Shown here piece by piece: positions 55,453-64,000 of a stretch of 64,000 nucleotides of DNA. The stretch is taken from positions 6,824,501 to 6,888,500 of the forward strand of contig JARKIP010000065.1 of NCBI GenBank assembly GCA_029990175.1. Direction: 5' to 3'. The stretch's first letter is position 1. The number at the start of each line of letters is the position of its first letter. Origin of the DNA: Petunia secreta (taxonomy: Eukaryota > Streptophyta > Magnoliopsida > Solanales > Solanaceae). The notes beneath the pieces were generated by a model. It was not told the origin of the DNA. It made no database searches and saw only the letters and a program-made list of their open reading frames with translations. Both the position numbers and the translations under genes were made by a program.

Positions 55453-56415
55453 ATGGCTAGTGAAGATAATGATGTTATCACTGATCTCTATCCCCATTTT
55501 CGAGTGTACAAAAATGGTCGTGTTGAACGTTTCTACCACTTACATAACGTGTTCTACGTTCCACCATCACCAGAAGATCCAGAAACTGGTGTTTCCTCTA
55601 ATGATGTCACAATCTCATCTCATGTTTCTGCTAGGCTTTACTTACCTAAAAACCCAACCACTGACCGAAAAATCTCAATCATAGTGTTTTACCATGGTGG
55701 TGGACTTGTTCTTGGATCAGCATACTTCAACAAGAGTCACCATTTTTTGAATCACTTGGTTTCTGAATCCAATTGCATTGTTGTATCTGTTGATTACAGA
55801 TTAGCACCAGAAAATAATTTGTCAACTGTTTATGAAGATTCTTGGACTGCCCTTCAATGGGTCGCTGGTAGCAACGATACATGGTTAACAAGCTATGGTG
55901 ATTTTAGTAGGGTGTTTATATTTGGGGAAAGTGGTGGAGCTAATATAGTTTTCAACATGGCAATGAGAGCTGGTAGAGAATGTTTAAATGGTGGTGTTAA
56001 AATAAATGGTTCTATTCTTGCTTGTCCATATTTCTTAATCCCACATGAAAATGTTGATGTGGAGAATTTATTGGGTTACAAGTTATGGGTCGAAGTCATT
56101 TCTCCAAAAACGGAACTTGGATTATCTCCCAATCCACTTGATTGTCCAATGGTCAATCCGCTTTGTAAAATGGCTCCTAGCTTATCAGGGCTAGGATGTT
56201 CCAAGTTGTTTATGTGTATTTGTGAGAAAGATGAATTGGTTCCAAGAGAAATGGAAATGCAATTTGTTGAAGGTGTTAAGAAAAGTGGATGGAATGGAGA
56301 CTTAGAGTTTTTTGAGGTTGAAGGAGAAGGGCATTGTTTTTTTATGGATAATCCTGAATCTGAGAAAGCTAGAGATCTCATAAAACGCTTTGCTTCTTTC
56401 ATTCAAAGCAAGTGA
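55453..56415 (+). CDS. Plant class-I carboxylesterase (CXE, GID1-like alpha/beta hydrolase)
   Basis: An intact single-exon frame of 320 residues, the usual size for plant CXEs. The ATG at 55453 (MASEDNDVITDLYPHFRVYK) matches the family N-terminus better than in-frame codons upstream. Motifs in order: HGGG oxyanion hole (YHGGGLVLGS, about residue 85), VDYRLAPEN, nucleophile elbow GESGG (about residue 160), catalytic Asp in CEKDELVP and His in GEGHCFF (about residue 295). The Ser-His-Asp triad is complete, so it should hydrolyse small esters, unlike the gibberellin receptor GID1, which lacks the His. It resembles the probable carboxylesterase 2/12 and 2-hydroxyisoflavanone dehydratase group; the substrate cannot be deduced. 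It is soluble, with no signal peptide. This is the only ordinary host gene in the window. Confidence 0.95.
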   Translation: MASEDNDVITDLYPHFRVYKNGRVERFYHLHNVFYVPPSPEDPETGVSSNDVTISSHVSARLYLPKNPTTDRKISIIVFYHGGGLVLGSAYFNKSHHFLNHLVSESNCIVVSVDYRLAPENNLSTVYEDSWTALQWVAGSNDTWLTSYGDFSRVFIFGESGGANIVFNMAMRAGRECLNGGVKINGSILACPYFLIPHENVDVENLLGYKLWVEVISPKTELGLSPNPLDCPMVNPLCKMAPSLSGLGCSKLFMCICEKDELVPREMEMQFVEGVKKSGWNGDLEFFEVEGEGHCFFMDNPESEKARDLIKRFASFIQSK

Positions 56416-57500
56416 TGAATTTTTAATTATCGCAGAGTTGTGTTACTAATCAAATTCAATAATTGATTGTTCGATCGGTTGCATCATACTAATGTTTGTC
56501 TTATTGTCGAAGTATAATTATAGTGTTTTCTACTGTTTCAAAAATGGATGTAATGGAATCTCTTTTTCCACCGTTTCTTGTGGACTTCTTTTTGTATATC
56601 AGTAGAATCCCATCAAGCAAGCAAGAGAAGTTCTCATTTAAAAAGTTGACCTGAAAAGGCAAATCCAAGAAATCAACCACTCTGAAAGAGCATATATCTC
56701 GTCTTTATTTCTCACGTTGAAAAATCGAGAAGAAGTTGGATATTATAATTATTTAACATATGTTATTGAAAAGATTGTCGAATGAATCCATAGTCTTTTA
56801 AAAACTTGGTAGCACTAAAGAGGGAACGGAGGACTGACATCTTTTTTCTTTACAGCTAAGTAAGATATTAGCGAATTACTTGCTCATCTGCAAATATTCC
56901 CCACACCAGCACACAGCACACTTGATAACGATTTTTCATGTTCCATCCTAATCATGTGGTAGACCGAGTGGCGGGACCTATTAGTAAAGGTTCAATCAAA
57001 TTTCCTTTGGCAGAATTCGGATTTCCAAAGTAAACTTCTTTTTTAATCATGATGGAATATTTTAGTTTCTGAAAATACAATTTAAATATTTAGAATTACA
57101 TAGAAAGTAATACTATCAGGTACTATAATTAAAAATAAAAAAATATTTAAAAGGTATATGAAAAATTGCGGTCAAAGAAAAATTTATTTGACTATCAAAT
57201 TTGAAATGTCTCACATAAAAAGAGTACTTGTGAAAAAATTATCTCAATATTTGTTGTTGAATCACCTTCACATGTGACAAATGTATCATATTTTTGTTAC
57301 CTGGGTCCATCATTGGTGGTGGTACTCATTTCTTGAAGAAACAATTGAGAACACGGATGAACAAGAGGTTGTATTAATGGCACGAACCTACCTATTTTTT
57401 GTGTCTTCATTTACACCATCATGCAACATTGTCACCACTAATATATGTCTTACCCCTCTGTTCCAGTTTTAATGACAGCATATCTTTATTGATCCGTTCT
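56416..57500. other. Carboxylesterase 3' flank, no further gene seen
   Basis: It includes the 3' UTR with possible AATAAT-type polyadenylation signals near 56458. The remaining AT-rich sequence holds only short unsupported frames. Confidence 0.6.
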
Positions 57501-57519
57501 AAAATTAATGATTGTTCAA

Positions 57520-57850
57520 TTTCTAGGCCTTGAGTGCATCAACCAATGAAATATTCAACTGAAGCTGTTTGAGCATCTCCATGAATTAGTTGAATTGACC
57601 TTCCATTTTGTGCTTTGCGAACTGCTGAGGATATGGTGGAGGAGGCCTTTTCTTTGCATTTAACTTCTCTACAACTGGCTCAGCTACTTTTTCTACCTCT
57701 TTTTCGGCCACTCTTTCAGGATCTTTCTCAATCACCTTGTCAGTGTCGGCATGTCTGCCTGACTACTACATCTGTCATATTAGCTTGATTAATTTGTTCA
57801 TCATCCGCTACCTAGGGTCGAGCTTTCACTCTTTTAGTGTACCCTATCTA
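57520..57850 (-). pseudogene. Athila-like gag, C-terminal fragment
   Basis: The minus-strand translation near 57720-57530 contains PPPPYPQQFAKHKMEGQF, one stop, then FMEMLKQLQLNISLVDALK. This matches the gag C-terminus of plant Athila elements (PYPQRF-KKK, FLDVFKKLHINIPFAEAL). Its N-terminal half is probably the gag at 62630-63712, the two being separated by the plus-strand LTR and its insertions. Similarity ends at about 57530. Confidence 0.7.
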
Positions 57851-58138
57851 CTGCTCCAGGTCAAGGTCTCGCCTATTTCTTAAGCTTACCACCATGATAT
57901 AAGAATTACCAGTATTTTTTGGATTGACTTGAGTGTATGGGGTCAAACGGGTATACGGGTCCGAGTTCGGGTTGTAAAATTGTAACCCCGCAGGTTCCGG
58001 GTACGGGTCCGGGTACGGGTTTAAATTACGGGTTTTTAACGGATACGGGTTTCGGCTAGAAAAAAAAATCCGTGCGGGTTCGGGTCTTAGCGGGTAGGGG
58101 TACGGGTCGGGTCTTAACAAATCGGGTTTGGCTACGGG

Positions 58139-58681
58139 TAGGCCTGGGCATCGAGCGAGCGAGCCGAGCCCGAGTCGAGTCTAACCGAGCCCGAGCCGAA
58201 CCGAGCTTTATACATAGCGAGCCGAGTCGAGCTCGAGCCGAGCTCAACCGAGCTTTGTTAGAGTTTGACCGAGCCCGAGCCGAGCCCGAGCTGACTTTTT
58301 TTCAAGTGTTCCCATACTTAATAATATAAAAAATAATATTTAAATTTTTCTTTTGATCATAATCATAGATATGGATAAAAATAATAGTTTATAAATTGTT
58401 AACTATTGTATTAAAATATTAAATAACACATAGACTTCTAATATTTTTTGGTAATTAAGCCTAATGAATGGAAGTTATATTTTAAAGATAAAATTACACA
58501 ATTAATCAAGCTAATCGTGCCGAGCCGAGCTTTGACCGAGCCGAGCTTTATCGAGCTTTAACCGAGCCGAGCCGAGCCGAGCTGAGCCAAATTTTAAATG
58601 AGACTGAGCCGAGCCGAGCCGAGCTAAAAGGCAACCGAGCCGAGCGAGCTCCGAGCCGGCTCAGCTCTATGCCCAGGCCTA
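58139..58681. mobile_element. hAT-type MITE nested in the hAT element
   Basis: Perfect 13-bp TIR TAGGCCTGGGCAT/ATGCCCAGGCCTA with a perfect 8-bp duplication GCTACGGG at 58131-58138 and 58682-58689. Both subterminal regions are built from CGAGCCGAGC units that can pair with the opposite end. The AT-rich centre has no coding potential. Confidence 0.95.
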
Positions 58682-58873
58682 GCTACGGGTTATAATTTTA
58701 TTTTTTAATAATATTATTTTAAATACTTAAAACAAATTAAAAAAAAAGATCAATAGGAAAAACTCAAAGAGTTACTTTATTTAAGATACTTGAACTATTA
58801 AAGTCTTAAATATTAAACTTCCAAATTTAAAAAGTGCAACATCAAAACTATAATGAAAATTCAAATTACAAAT

Positions 58874-59254
58874 TTAAATATGCCTAATTCTTTGTGTAAT
58901 TTCTTCCATGTCATTTCCATCATGCTCCGGTGTAGGTGCCATTGATGGTGCTTGATCACTTAAGAGAATTTCTTCAAGGTTATCATCTTGTTCTAGTGAG
59001 TCTTCAATTCCTTGATTTCTTCGCTCCGATCTAATCCAGTCTCGTAAACAAACTAGAACGTCCAAAGCATTATTACCCAAAGAGTGGCGGGTATCACCTA
59101 TCATTTGTCTTCCTTGGCTAAATGCACTTTCTGATGCAACTGTTGAAACTGGTACAGCTAAAACATCTCGGGCCATTGCTCCAAGAATCAGATATTGCTT
59201 TTCATTCTCCTTCCACCATTTCAATGGGCTAAAGTCCTTAGTGCGAGTCTCCAA
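58874..59254 (-). pseudogene. hAT transposase, C-terminal dimerisation domain
   Basis: A minus-strand frame of 126 residues with LKWWKENEKQYLILGAMARD, then VLAVPVSTVASESAFSQG, then a DTRHSL segment. This is the classic Dimer_Tnp_hAT domain near the C-terminus of plant hAT transposases. The catalytic core and N-terminal BED zinc finger are missing, lost in the deletion that formed this element. The remaining frame is clean and ends naturally at 58874. Confidence 0.9.
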
Positions 59255-60768
59255 CTGTCAAAGGCCACCTTCCAAGGAATTATGCTTTCTGTTAGAAAGC
59301 AATTAGTTGTATGCGACGACATGTAATTCAAAATATTTTATGTAGTGAATTAAATAATTATATTTTCTAATAAATACGATCCCATAATTACTTTGTCCGA
59401 CTCCAAGTAGCTTATTTTCTGAGGTATATATCGAAATTAATAGTTGAAGTTCTATACCATATTAGAGTAATATATATTCAAACTTCAAAGTGTTGATTTA
59501 TTATGGAATATAAAGTATTTTTTAAATTAAATAAATAATTTGTTTCTCTTGAACATATTTCACTACTAACAATATGGACACAAAACAAAGTAAACCATGA
59601 GTGGAAAACTTGTGTATGCATTTCTCTCCACGTACAAGTTTATTACTCAGTTTATTTTAACGGGTACGGGTACGGGTATATTCATTAATACCCCATAATT
59701 TTGACGGGTCTTAACGGATACGGGTATTTGTTAAGGAAAAAAAATCCGTTCGGGTAGGGGTATTTTAGGGGGTCTACGGGTCCGGGTGCAGGTTTTTGCG
59801 GGTCCGGGTGGGGTCGGGTTTTAATGATCTGGGGCCGGGTTTTGACGGGTAGACCCCTACCCGTTTGACTCCCTTACTTGAGTGTCACTAGTCGTTTTAG
59901 GAGTTACGGCTCTAATTAGCGGGTCGATAGTTTTAAAAGCTCCGTAAGGTCCATTATGACTGGTTTGCAAAGTTTGAACGTAACAGAATAAGACATAGTT
60001 TGGTAGGTCAGGGAAGAAGGTTTCAGTTTCGGTTGTCGGTAAAGCTTAAAAGAGGTTTTTGAGTCGATTTGAACAATGAGCTCCAATTCAAAATCTGAAA
60101 GCGTCGTAAGGTTCATAGGGTAATTTCTTACTATGTAACTTTTCAAAAGTGAAATCCGAGGTTGTTCGAATAGTTTTTGGTATTATTCTGAAAGTTGAAA
60201 ATTTGACCTCTTTCTGTTTAGTTCGCATCATGAGTTTTGGGGATTCGATTCGAGATTCGTCTTCACGAGTAGCTTTCATAAGTGTTTTATAACTTGCGTG
60301 AAAAGTTTGGGGTCATTCCAGGCTTCGTAAGGTCCTATTTGGATCCAAAATGCAGCACCAGCAACTCTATAGCATGTCTAAGAGGGTGTAAAAGTGACTT
60401 GGTCAACTAGAATTATTCCCAATTCAATTCCATTCAATTTAGCTCGGTTCCAAGGCAAAATCTAAGTGAAAATTGTAAGATTTCATCATGTAACATCCTT
60501 TGATCTTCCAATATCATTAATTCATAATTTTGGGATTGAATTCTATTAAAGATTGCTTGCAGGAATGGGGGTTAGAACCCTAAATTGTGAAATTGGAGAA
60601 TTTAATCTAGTTAAACTTAATTATGAAAACAAATGATCTAATTGGATTCGTGGTTCTGTGAGGAGTCCAGAAATATATAATTTATGGGTTTTTGGCTATG
60701 TTCGGCCTAGGGGTACTTTATTAATTTCCATCTATTCTTTGTCTAACAGTTAAACCTTCCTTCTATAG

Positions 60769-61559
60769 TATGCTTTAAAAGGCACCGCACAAGGCGAGGC
60801 GTTTTACTTACAACAGGGCGAGGCATAAGCCCGCCCCATGGATCTTATATTTTTAATTAATTTTAAATTAATAAATAGCATAATGAGCCAAAAATATAAA
60901 AAATACATAAAAAAATTAAGAAAGTTAAAAATAAGAAGAAAGATTATAGAAACAAGAAGATATAACAATTTTTACAAGTAAAAGAAATTGAATAAAGTTG
61001 TATTTTTGATGAGATATAAATAAACTATAAGACTTTAACTTTCAAGTAATTAAAAATTAAAAATTGTTAATATTAAGAGTGAATAAACAATAAAATTTAT
61101 TACTATTATAATTTAAAATATTAGTTCTTCATTGATAAACGTAAAATTTCCTAAATTACAAAATAATTGAAGTCTAACAATTATGAGATATAGAAATAAG
61201 ACATGAACCTCGACTATGCATTTTCAGATTAAGTACACAGATGATATTCATCCTCATCATATTCTCATGCAATATTATATATCGTTATTTGAGCTACACT
61301 CAATTTCTATAGAGGAATATAACTTGTATCATTCATTTTTAAATAAAATTGTGGGTGAACAATTTTAATTAGGTAATTGGACAGATCACTGGATAAGTTT
61401 TATAAGACGAGCCCCGAGCATTGAGCGTTGGGTGGGCTATGAGCGCATCGTCAGACGCTTGAGGTGTAAGCCTCACGTATCTAAGCCCCGCCGGAGAGTC
61501 TCATGGTGTTTTACAAGTGCCCCGTCCAGAGGCGAGTCCCAAAAATACCTTTTAAAATA
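60769..61559. mobile_element. Candidate non-autonomous DNA element in the plus-strand LTR
   Basis: It has inverted ends TATGCTTTAAAAGGCA and (inverted) TATTTTAAAAGGTATTTT. GC-rich subterminal GAGGCGAGGCG-like and GCCCCG/GGCGAGTCC stretches surround a very AT-rich centre without genes. It breaks the LTR. The target duplication is not clear (ATAG at both sides at best). Confidence 0.5.
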
Positions 61560-62629
61560 GAGCTTTTATGAGCACTTATATGTGCGATTGGACTTCTTTG
61601 GCTCAGAGAGATAGTTCTGGAAGGCTTCGGAAAGGAAAGACGATTGTTCAGTAGTTGTATATACCCAAGACTTAGAGGTAAGTGATAGTGTTCATCTAAT
61701 TGACGACCTTTGGCATTATGGATATTCTACCACGTTTTTCTTACGTGTGTATATACCGATAAGCATACTTTCTATACCTTAGTTTCGGGTTGTCTATTGT
61801 ATATTAGGTTAACTTGACTTATTTGTCATTGCATTGACCATAAGAGTATTGTACAACAGTTGTGAGTTTGATATGTACTTCCCAATGGGCCATCTTGTGT
61901 TATTTCAATTTAGTCTTTATTGTTCTCGTTCAACTAAGTTAATTTTAAAAAGTTTTCAAGTAAAGTTTATAGTTTTTATGGTTGATTTCATATCATGAAT
62001 CTTCAGTTAAGTTTATAAGATTTACCCGACGGGTCTAGGAGAGGTAGTCGGATGCCCGCACGGCCTAGCTAGATTCAGGTGGTGCCAATCACCTAGTAGA
62101 GTTCCTTGATGTCTATTATTGAATATCATTGACACTTGCCTAAGTTGAGTCTCAATATTCTTTATGGTTGTAGAGTTGTACAAAATTGCTTGCTCTATTT
62201 ACCTTTGTCACCCACTTTCTATTGCAACAAGCTCTCGATATTAGACAAGTTGCTATTCTCTTGTTGTGCTACATGTTGTGGCTGTTGCATATTTTCGTTT
62301 GGTTGCTAAGGATAGGCCAATTGCTGCTATTGTTTTTGCTGATTGTACCCATATTTTCTTTTATAAGAAAACATTTGACCTTGTAGTCTCACATTTCTTG
62401 TATTATTATACCGTATTTGTTGTGGGGCAGGTCTCCACAACAACTGTTGGGTTAGTTGTCCATATTTTTTTGATACCATGTCTCTAGCTATCAAAGTTGT
62501 TGACATAGTTCACATCCTCATGTTCCTAGTAGATCAAACTCATTATAACCTTTGGAGAAAACTCTTATAAACCTGTGGAGCAAACTCACCATAGACTGGT
62601 GGGACATACAACAACATAAGGTGTGCATA

Positions 62630-63712
62630 AACCTCCATTAGTGGTGTCAACTATATGGACTTTCTTTGCACCCATCTCATCAATCTTCTTTATCAAAAGG
62701 CTCATCTATGTCATTAAAGTAGCAATGTTTTCAGCATTAGTATTGTTCGGGTCCAGTGCTACATAATGAACAACTGGTATGACAGGAAAGCCTCTGGTCA
62801 ACCATCCTAAATTTTGTGACATAATATCCAATAACTGCTGAGCTTCTGCAATAGTCTTCCTCATAAATGTTCCACCAGCTGAAGAATTCACATTATCCTT
62901 CAAATTATCATTCAGTACGATGTAAAACCTTTGCCTGAGCATTTTTCTTAGGATGCCATGATGTGGGCACTTTACCAGCATGCTATTGAATCTCTCCCAT
63001 GCCTCTTGTAGGGTCTCCATTAGCAGTTGCCTGAACTATAGAATTTCATCACTCATCTTTGCTATCTTATTTTGTAGGAAGAACTTTGCTAAGAATTGCA
63101 TAGCCATCTCCACCCATGTTATGATGGAGTTGATAGATAAAGAGTTCAACCACATTTTAGCTTCATCAGTAAGAGAGAATGGGAACAATAATAGCCTTAT
63201 CACCACAGGTGTCACATTGGCTTGCTTCTGTGTGACACAAATAGATGAGAAATTCTTGAGGTGTCATTGTAGATTCTCATGTTCCTAACCCACGAATTGC
63301 CATGTGTTCTGCAACAAGTTGAGCATAATACTTGTGACCTGAATACTATGCTGCTATCTGTCGAATGACAATAGCTATTGCTAAATTCTCAGTTGCCATC
63401 TGAGCCCAGTTATGAATGTAATAACTGGATTGTTGTTGTTCATATTGATAGCATTTGGATCATCCTCCATCTCAATTTCAAACATTAGTTTTTCCTATTG
63501 TAGAGGTTGTAACTTGTTCTTATTTGCTCGCCTTAATGCCCTGAAAAGTTTCTCCTACTCTGGATTAGCTTCAAGAAGTTCTCCAGCTTTGGAGGCTTTC
63601 CTAGGCATACACATGTACTGCCAATATCATTGTTAGTAATGAACAAGAAAGATTGTTTAACTATAACATATTCATCAATTTTTTTTTCTCTACAAAAACA
63701 TGCACCATTTGC
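62630..63712 (-). pseudogene. Athila-like gag, N-terminal half (second copy)
   Basis: Minus-strand frame 63020-62706 contains METLQEAWERFNSMLVKCPHHGI, continuing to LNDNLKDNVNSSAGGTFMRKT and EAQQLLDIMSQN. This is the retrotransposon gag domain, better preserved than the copy at 16774-17872. The N-terminal part toward 63600 is frameshifted. The gag C-terminus probably continues at 57850-57520, beyond the inserted LTR. Confidence 0.8.
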
Positions 63713-63730
63713 TCCCCGGCAACGACATCA
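63713..63730 (-). other. Primer-binding site, tRNA-Asp type
   Basis: The minus strand reads TGATGTCGTTGCCGGGGA, matching the Athila tRNA-Asp primer site at about 15 of 18 positions. All three differences are C-to-T or G-to-A, as expected from decay of methylated DNA. Confidence 0.75.
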
Positions 63731-64000
63731 AAATTTGGTAATGCCAAACTATGCCCTATGAAATAGACTAAGCGGTCGTTGCATATATCCGAGTTTTAAT
63801 TCGAAGTCGAATCCCACAGAGAGCAATGAAGTTCTAGTAAATTTAATAGCAAAATATTCGAAGTTCAATAGTAAAATTAATTTTACATAAGTTTTCAGTT
63901 ATAAACTATTAATTTAAACACAATTAACTGAAAAAAAATATAAATAAATTATGAATGACAAGAATCCAATGAACTTGCACATAAATAAATACCAAGGATA
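63731..64000 (-). mobile_element. Athila-like 5' LTR, running off the window
   Basis: It matches the start of 17891-19250 in the same orientation (CTATGAAATAGACTAAGCGGTCG; ACTATTAATTTAAACA; GAACTTGCACATAAATAAAT). Only the first 270 bp are in the window. Confidence 0.65.

Larger units (their letters stand above)
57936..59876. mobile_element. hAT element with perfect 8-bp target duplication
   Basis: Ends are TATGGGGTCAAACGGGTA and, inverted, TAAGGGAGTCAAACGGGTA. The target duplication CTTGAGTG is at 57928-57935 and 59877-59884. Many ACGGGT/CGGGTC subterminal repeats occur at both ends, which is typical of hAT transposase binding regions. It holds the 3' part of a transposase and a nested MITE, and it interrupts a gypsy LTR. 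About 1.4 kb without the MITE, so it is a deletion derivative. Confidence 0.93.
57910..62088 (+). mobile_element. Plus-strand LTR of the 1-16 kb family, with insertions
   Basis: The first part (before 57936 and after 59885: GTCGTTTTAGGAGTTACGG, AAAAGCTCCGTAAGGTCC, TTTGGTAGGTC-GGAAGAAG) matches the minus-strand start of LTR1-3. The last part ends GACGGGTCTAGGAGAGGTAG, GATGCCCGCACGGCCTAGC, GGTGGTGCCA, matching their end. No internal region follows, so it is a solo or truncated LTR, and it divides an Athila-like gag. Limits are approximate because the sequence is diverged. Confidence 0.6.

Noticed and set aside
57941..58247. ORFs with Arg-Ala or Pro-Tyr-Pro repeats at the hAT left end
   Set aside because: They derive from ACGGGT and CGAGCCGAGC subterminal repeats, not from genes.

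Overview
The window is a stretch of plant nuclear genome, almost certainly from the family Solanaceae. The evidence is a Solanaceae-type RTE LINE 3' end with a CAACAACAAC tail near 43.0 kb, plant-type Athila, Ty3/gypsy, Ty1/copia, CACTA, hAT and Mutator-like (MULE) transposons, spliced genes with GT-AG introns, and one typical plant class-I carboxylesterase. The species cannot be told from the sequence. Only one gene looks like an ordinary host gene (carboxylesterase, 55453-56415, +). Nearly everything else is transposon sequence nested in transposon sequence.

Layout. 1-16043: a tandem array LTR-internal-LTR-internal-LTR of a minus-strand, gag-only (pol-less) Ty3/gypsy-like family with LTRs of about 2.7-3.0 kb that carry variable minisatellites. 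16044-16773: an inverted LTR remnant of the same family. 16774-about 19250: 5' part of a minus-strand Athila-like element (gag, tRNA-Asp-type primer site, LTR). About 19250-42030: one decayed plus-strand copia element split by two insertions. The first is a CACTA element (20498-35459) lying at the copia protease active-site region, and that CACTA itself contains an 11-kb MULE (22953-34069). The second is a young, complete, pol-less gypsy element (35851-41785, target duplication GTTGT). About 43000-43580: a 5'-truncated RTE LINE. 43883-53884: a second, 10-kb MULE. 55.3-56.4 kb: the carboxylesterase with its TATA box. 57.5-64 kb: another Athila-like element, interrupted by a plus-strand gypsy LTR that holds a hAT element (57936-59876, perfect 8-bp target duplication). 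That hAT contains a smaller hAT-type MITE (58139-58681, perfect 8-bp target duplication).

The most interesting system is the pair of large MULEs. Both have the same layout: mudrA transposase, then a small TATA-driven ORF (87-94 aa) of unknown function on the same strand, facing a convergent multi-exon DUF1985 gene. The first MULE's DUF1985 gene ends in a C48/Ulp1-like protease domain that has lost its catalytic Cys; the second has an acidic tail instead, plus an extra GRF-zinc-finger/coiled-coil/membrane-anchor gene. In the first MULE every intron (including apparent 5'-UTR introns of both main genes) and the intergenic DNA carry copies of the 12-bp palindrome ATGTTTAAACAT. In several arrays these sit in strict 20-bp register, and they are missing from the exons I read. 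This matches what is known of Arabidopsis VANDAL MULEs, where the DUF1985-type protein VANC binds short motifs repeated in the element's own non-coding DNA and removes silencing. I infer a VANC-like, motif-addressed anti-silencing system with a new motif. Both mudrA copies and the second DUF1985 gene carry stops or frameshifts, so these copies look non-autonomous now. The DUF1985-Ulp1 frame, the small ORFs and the GRF gene remain open.
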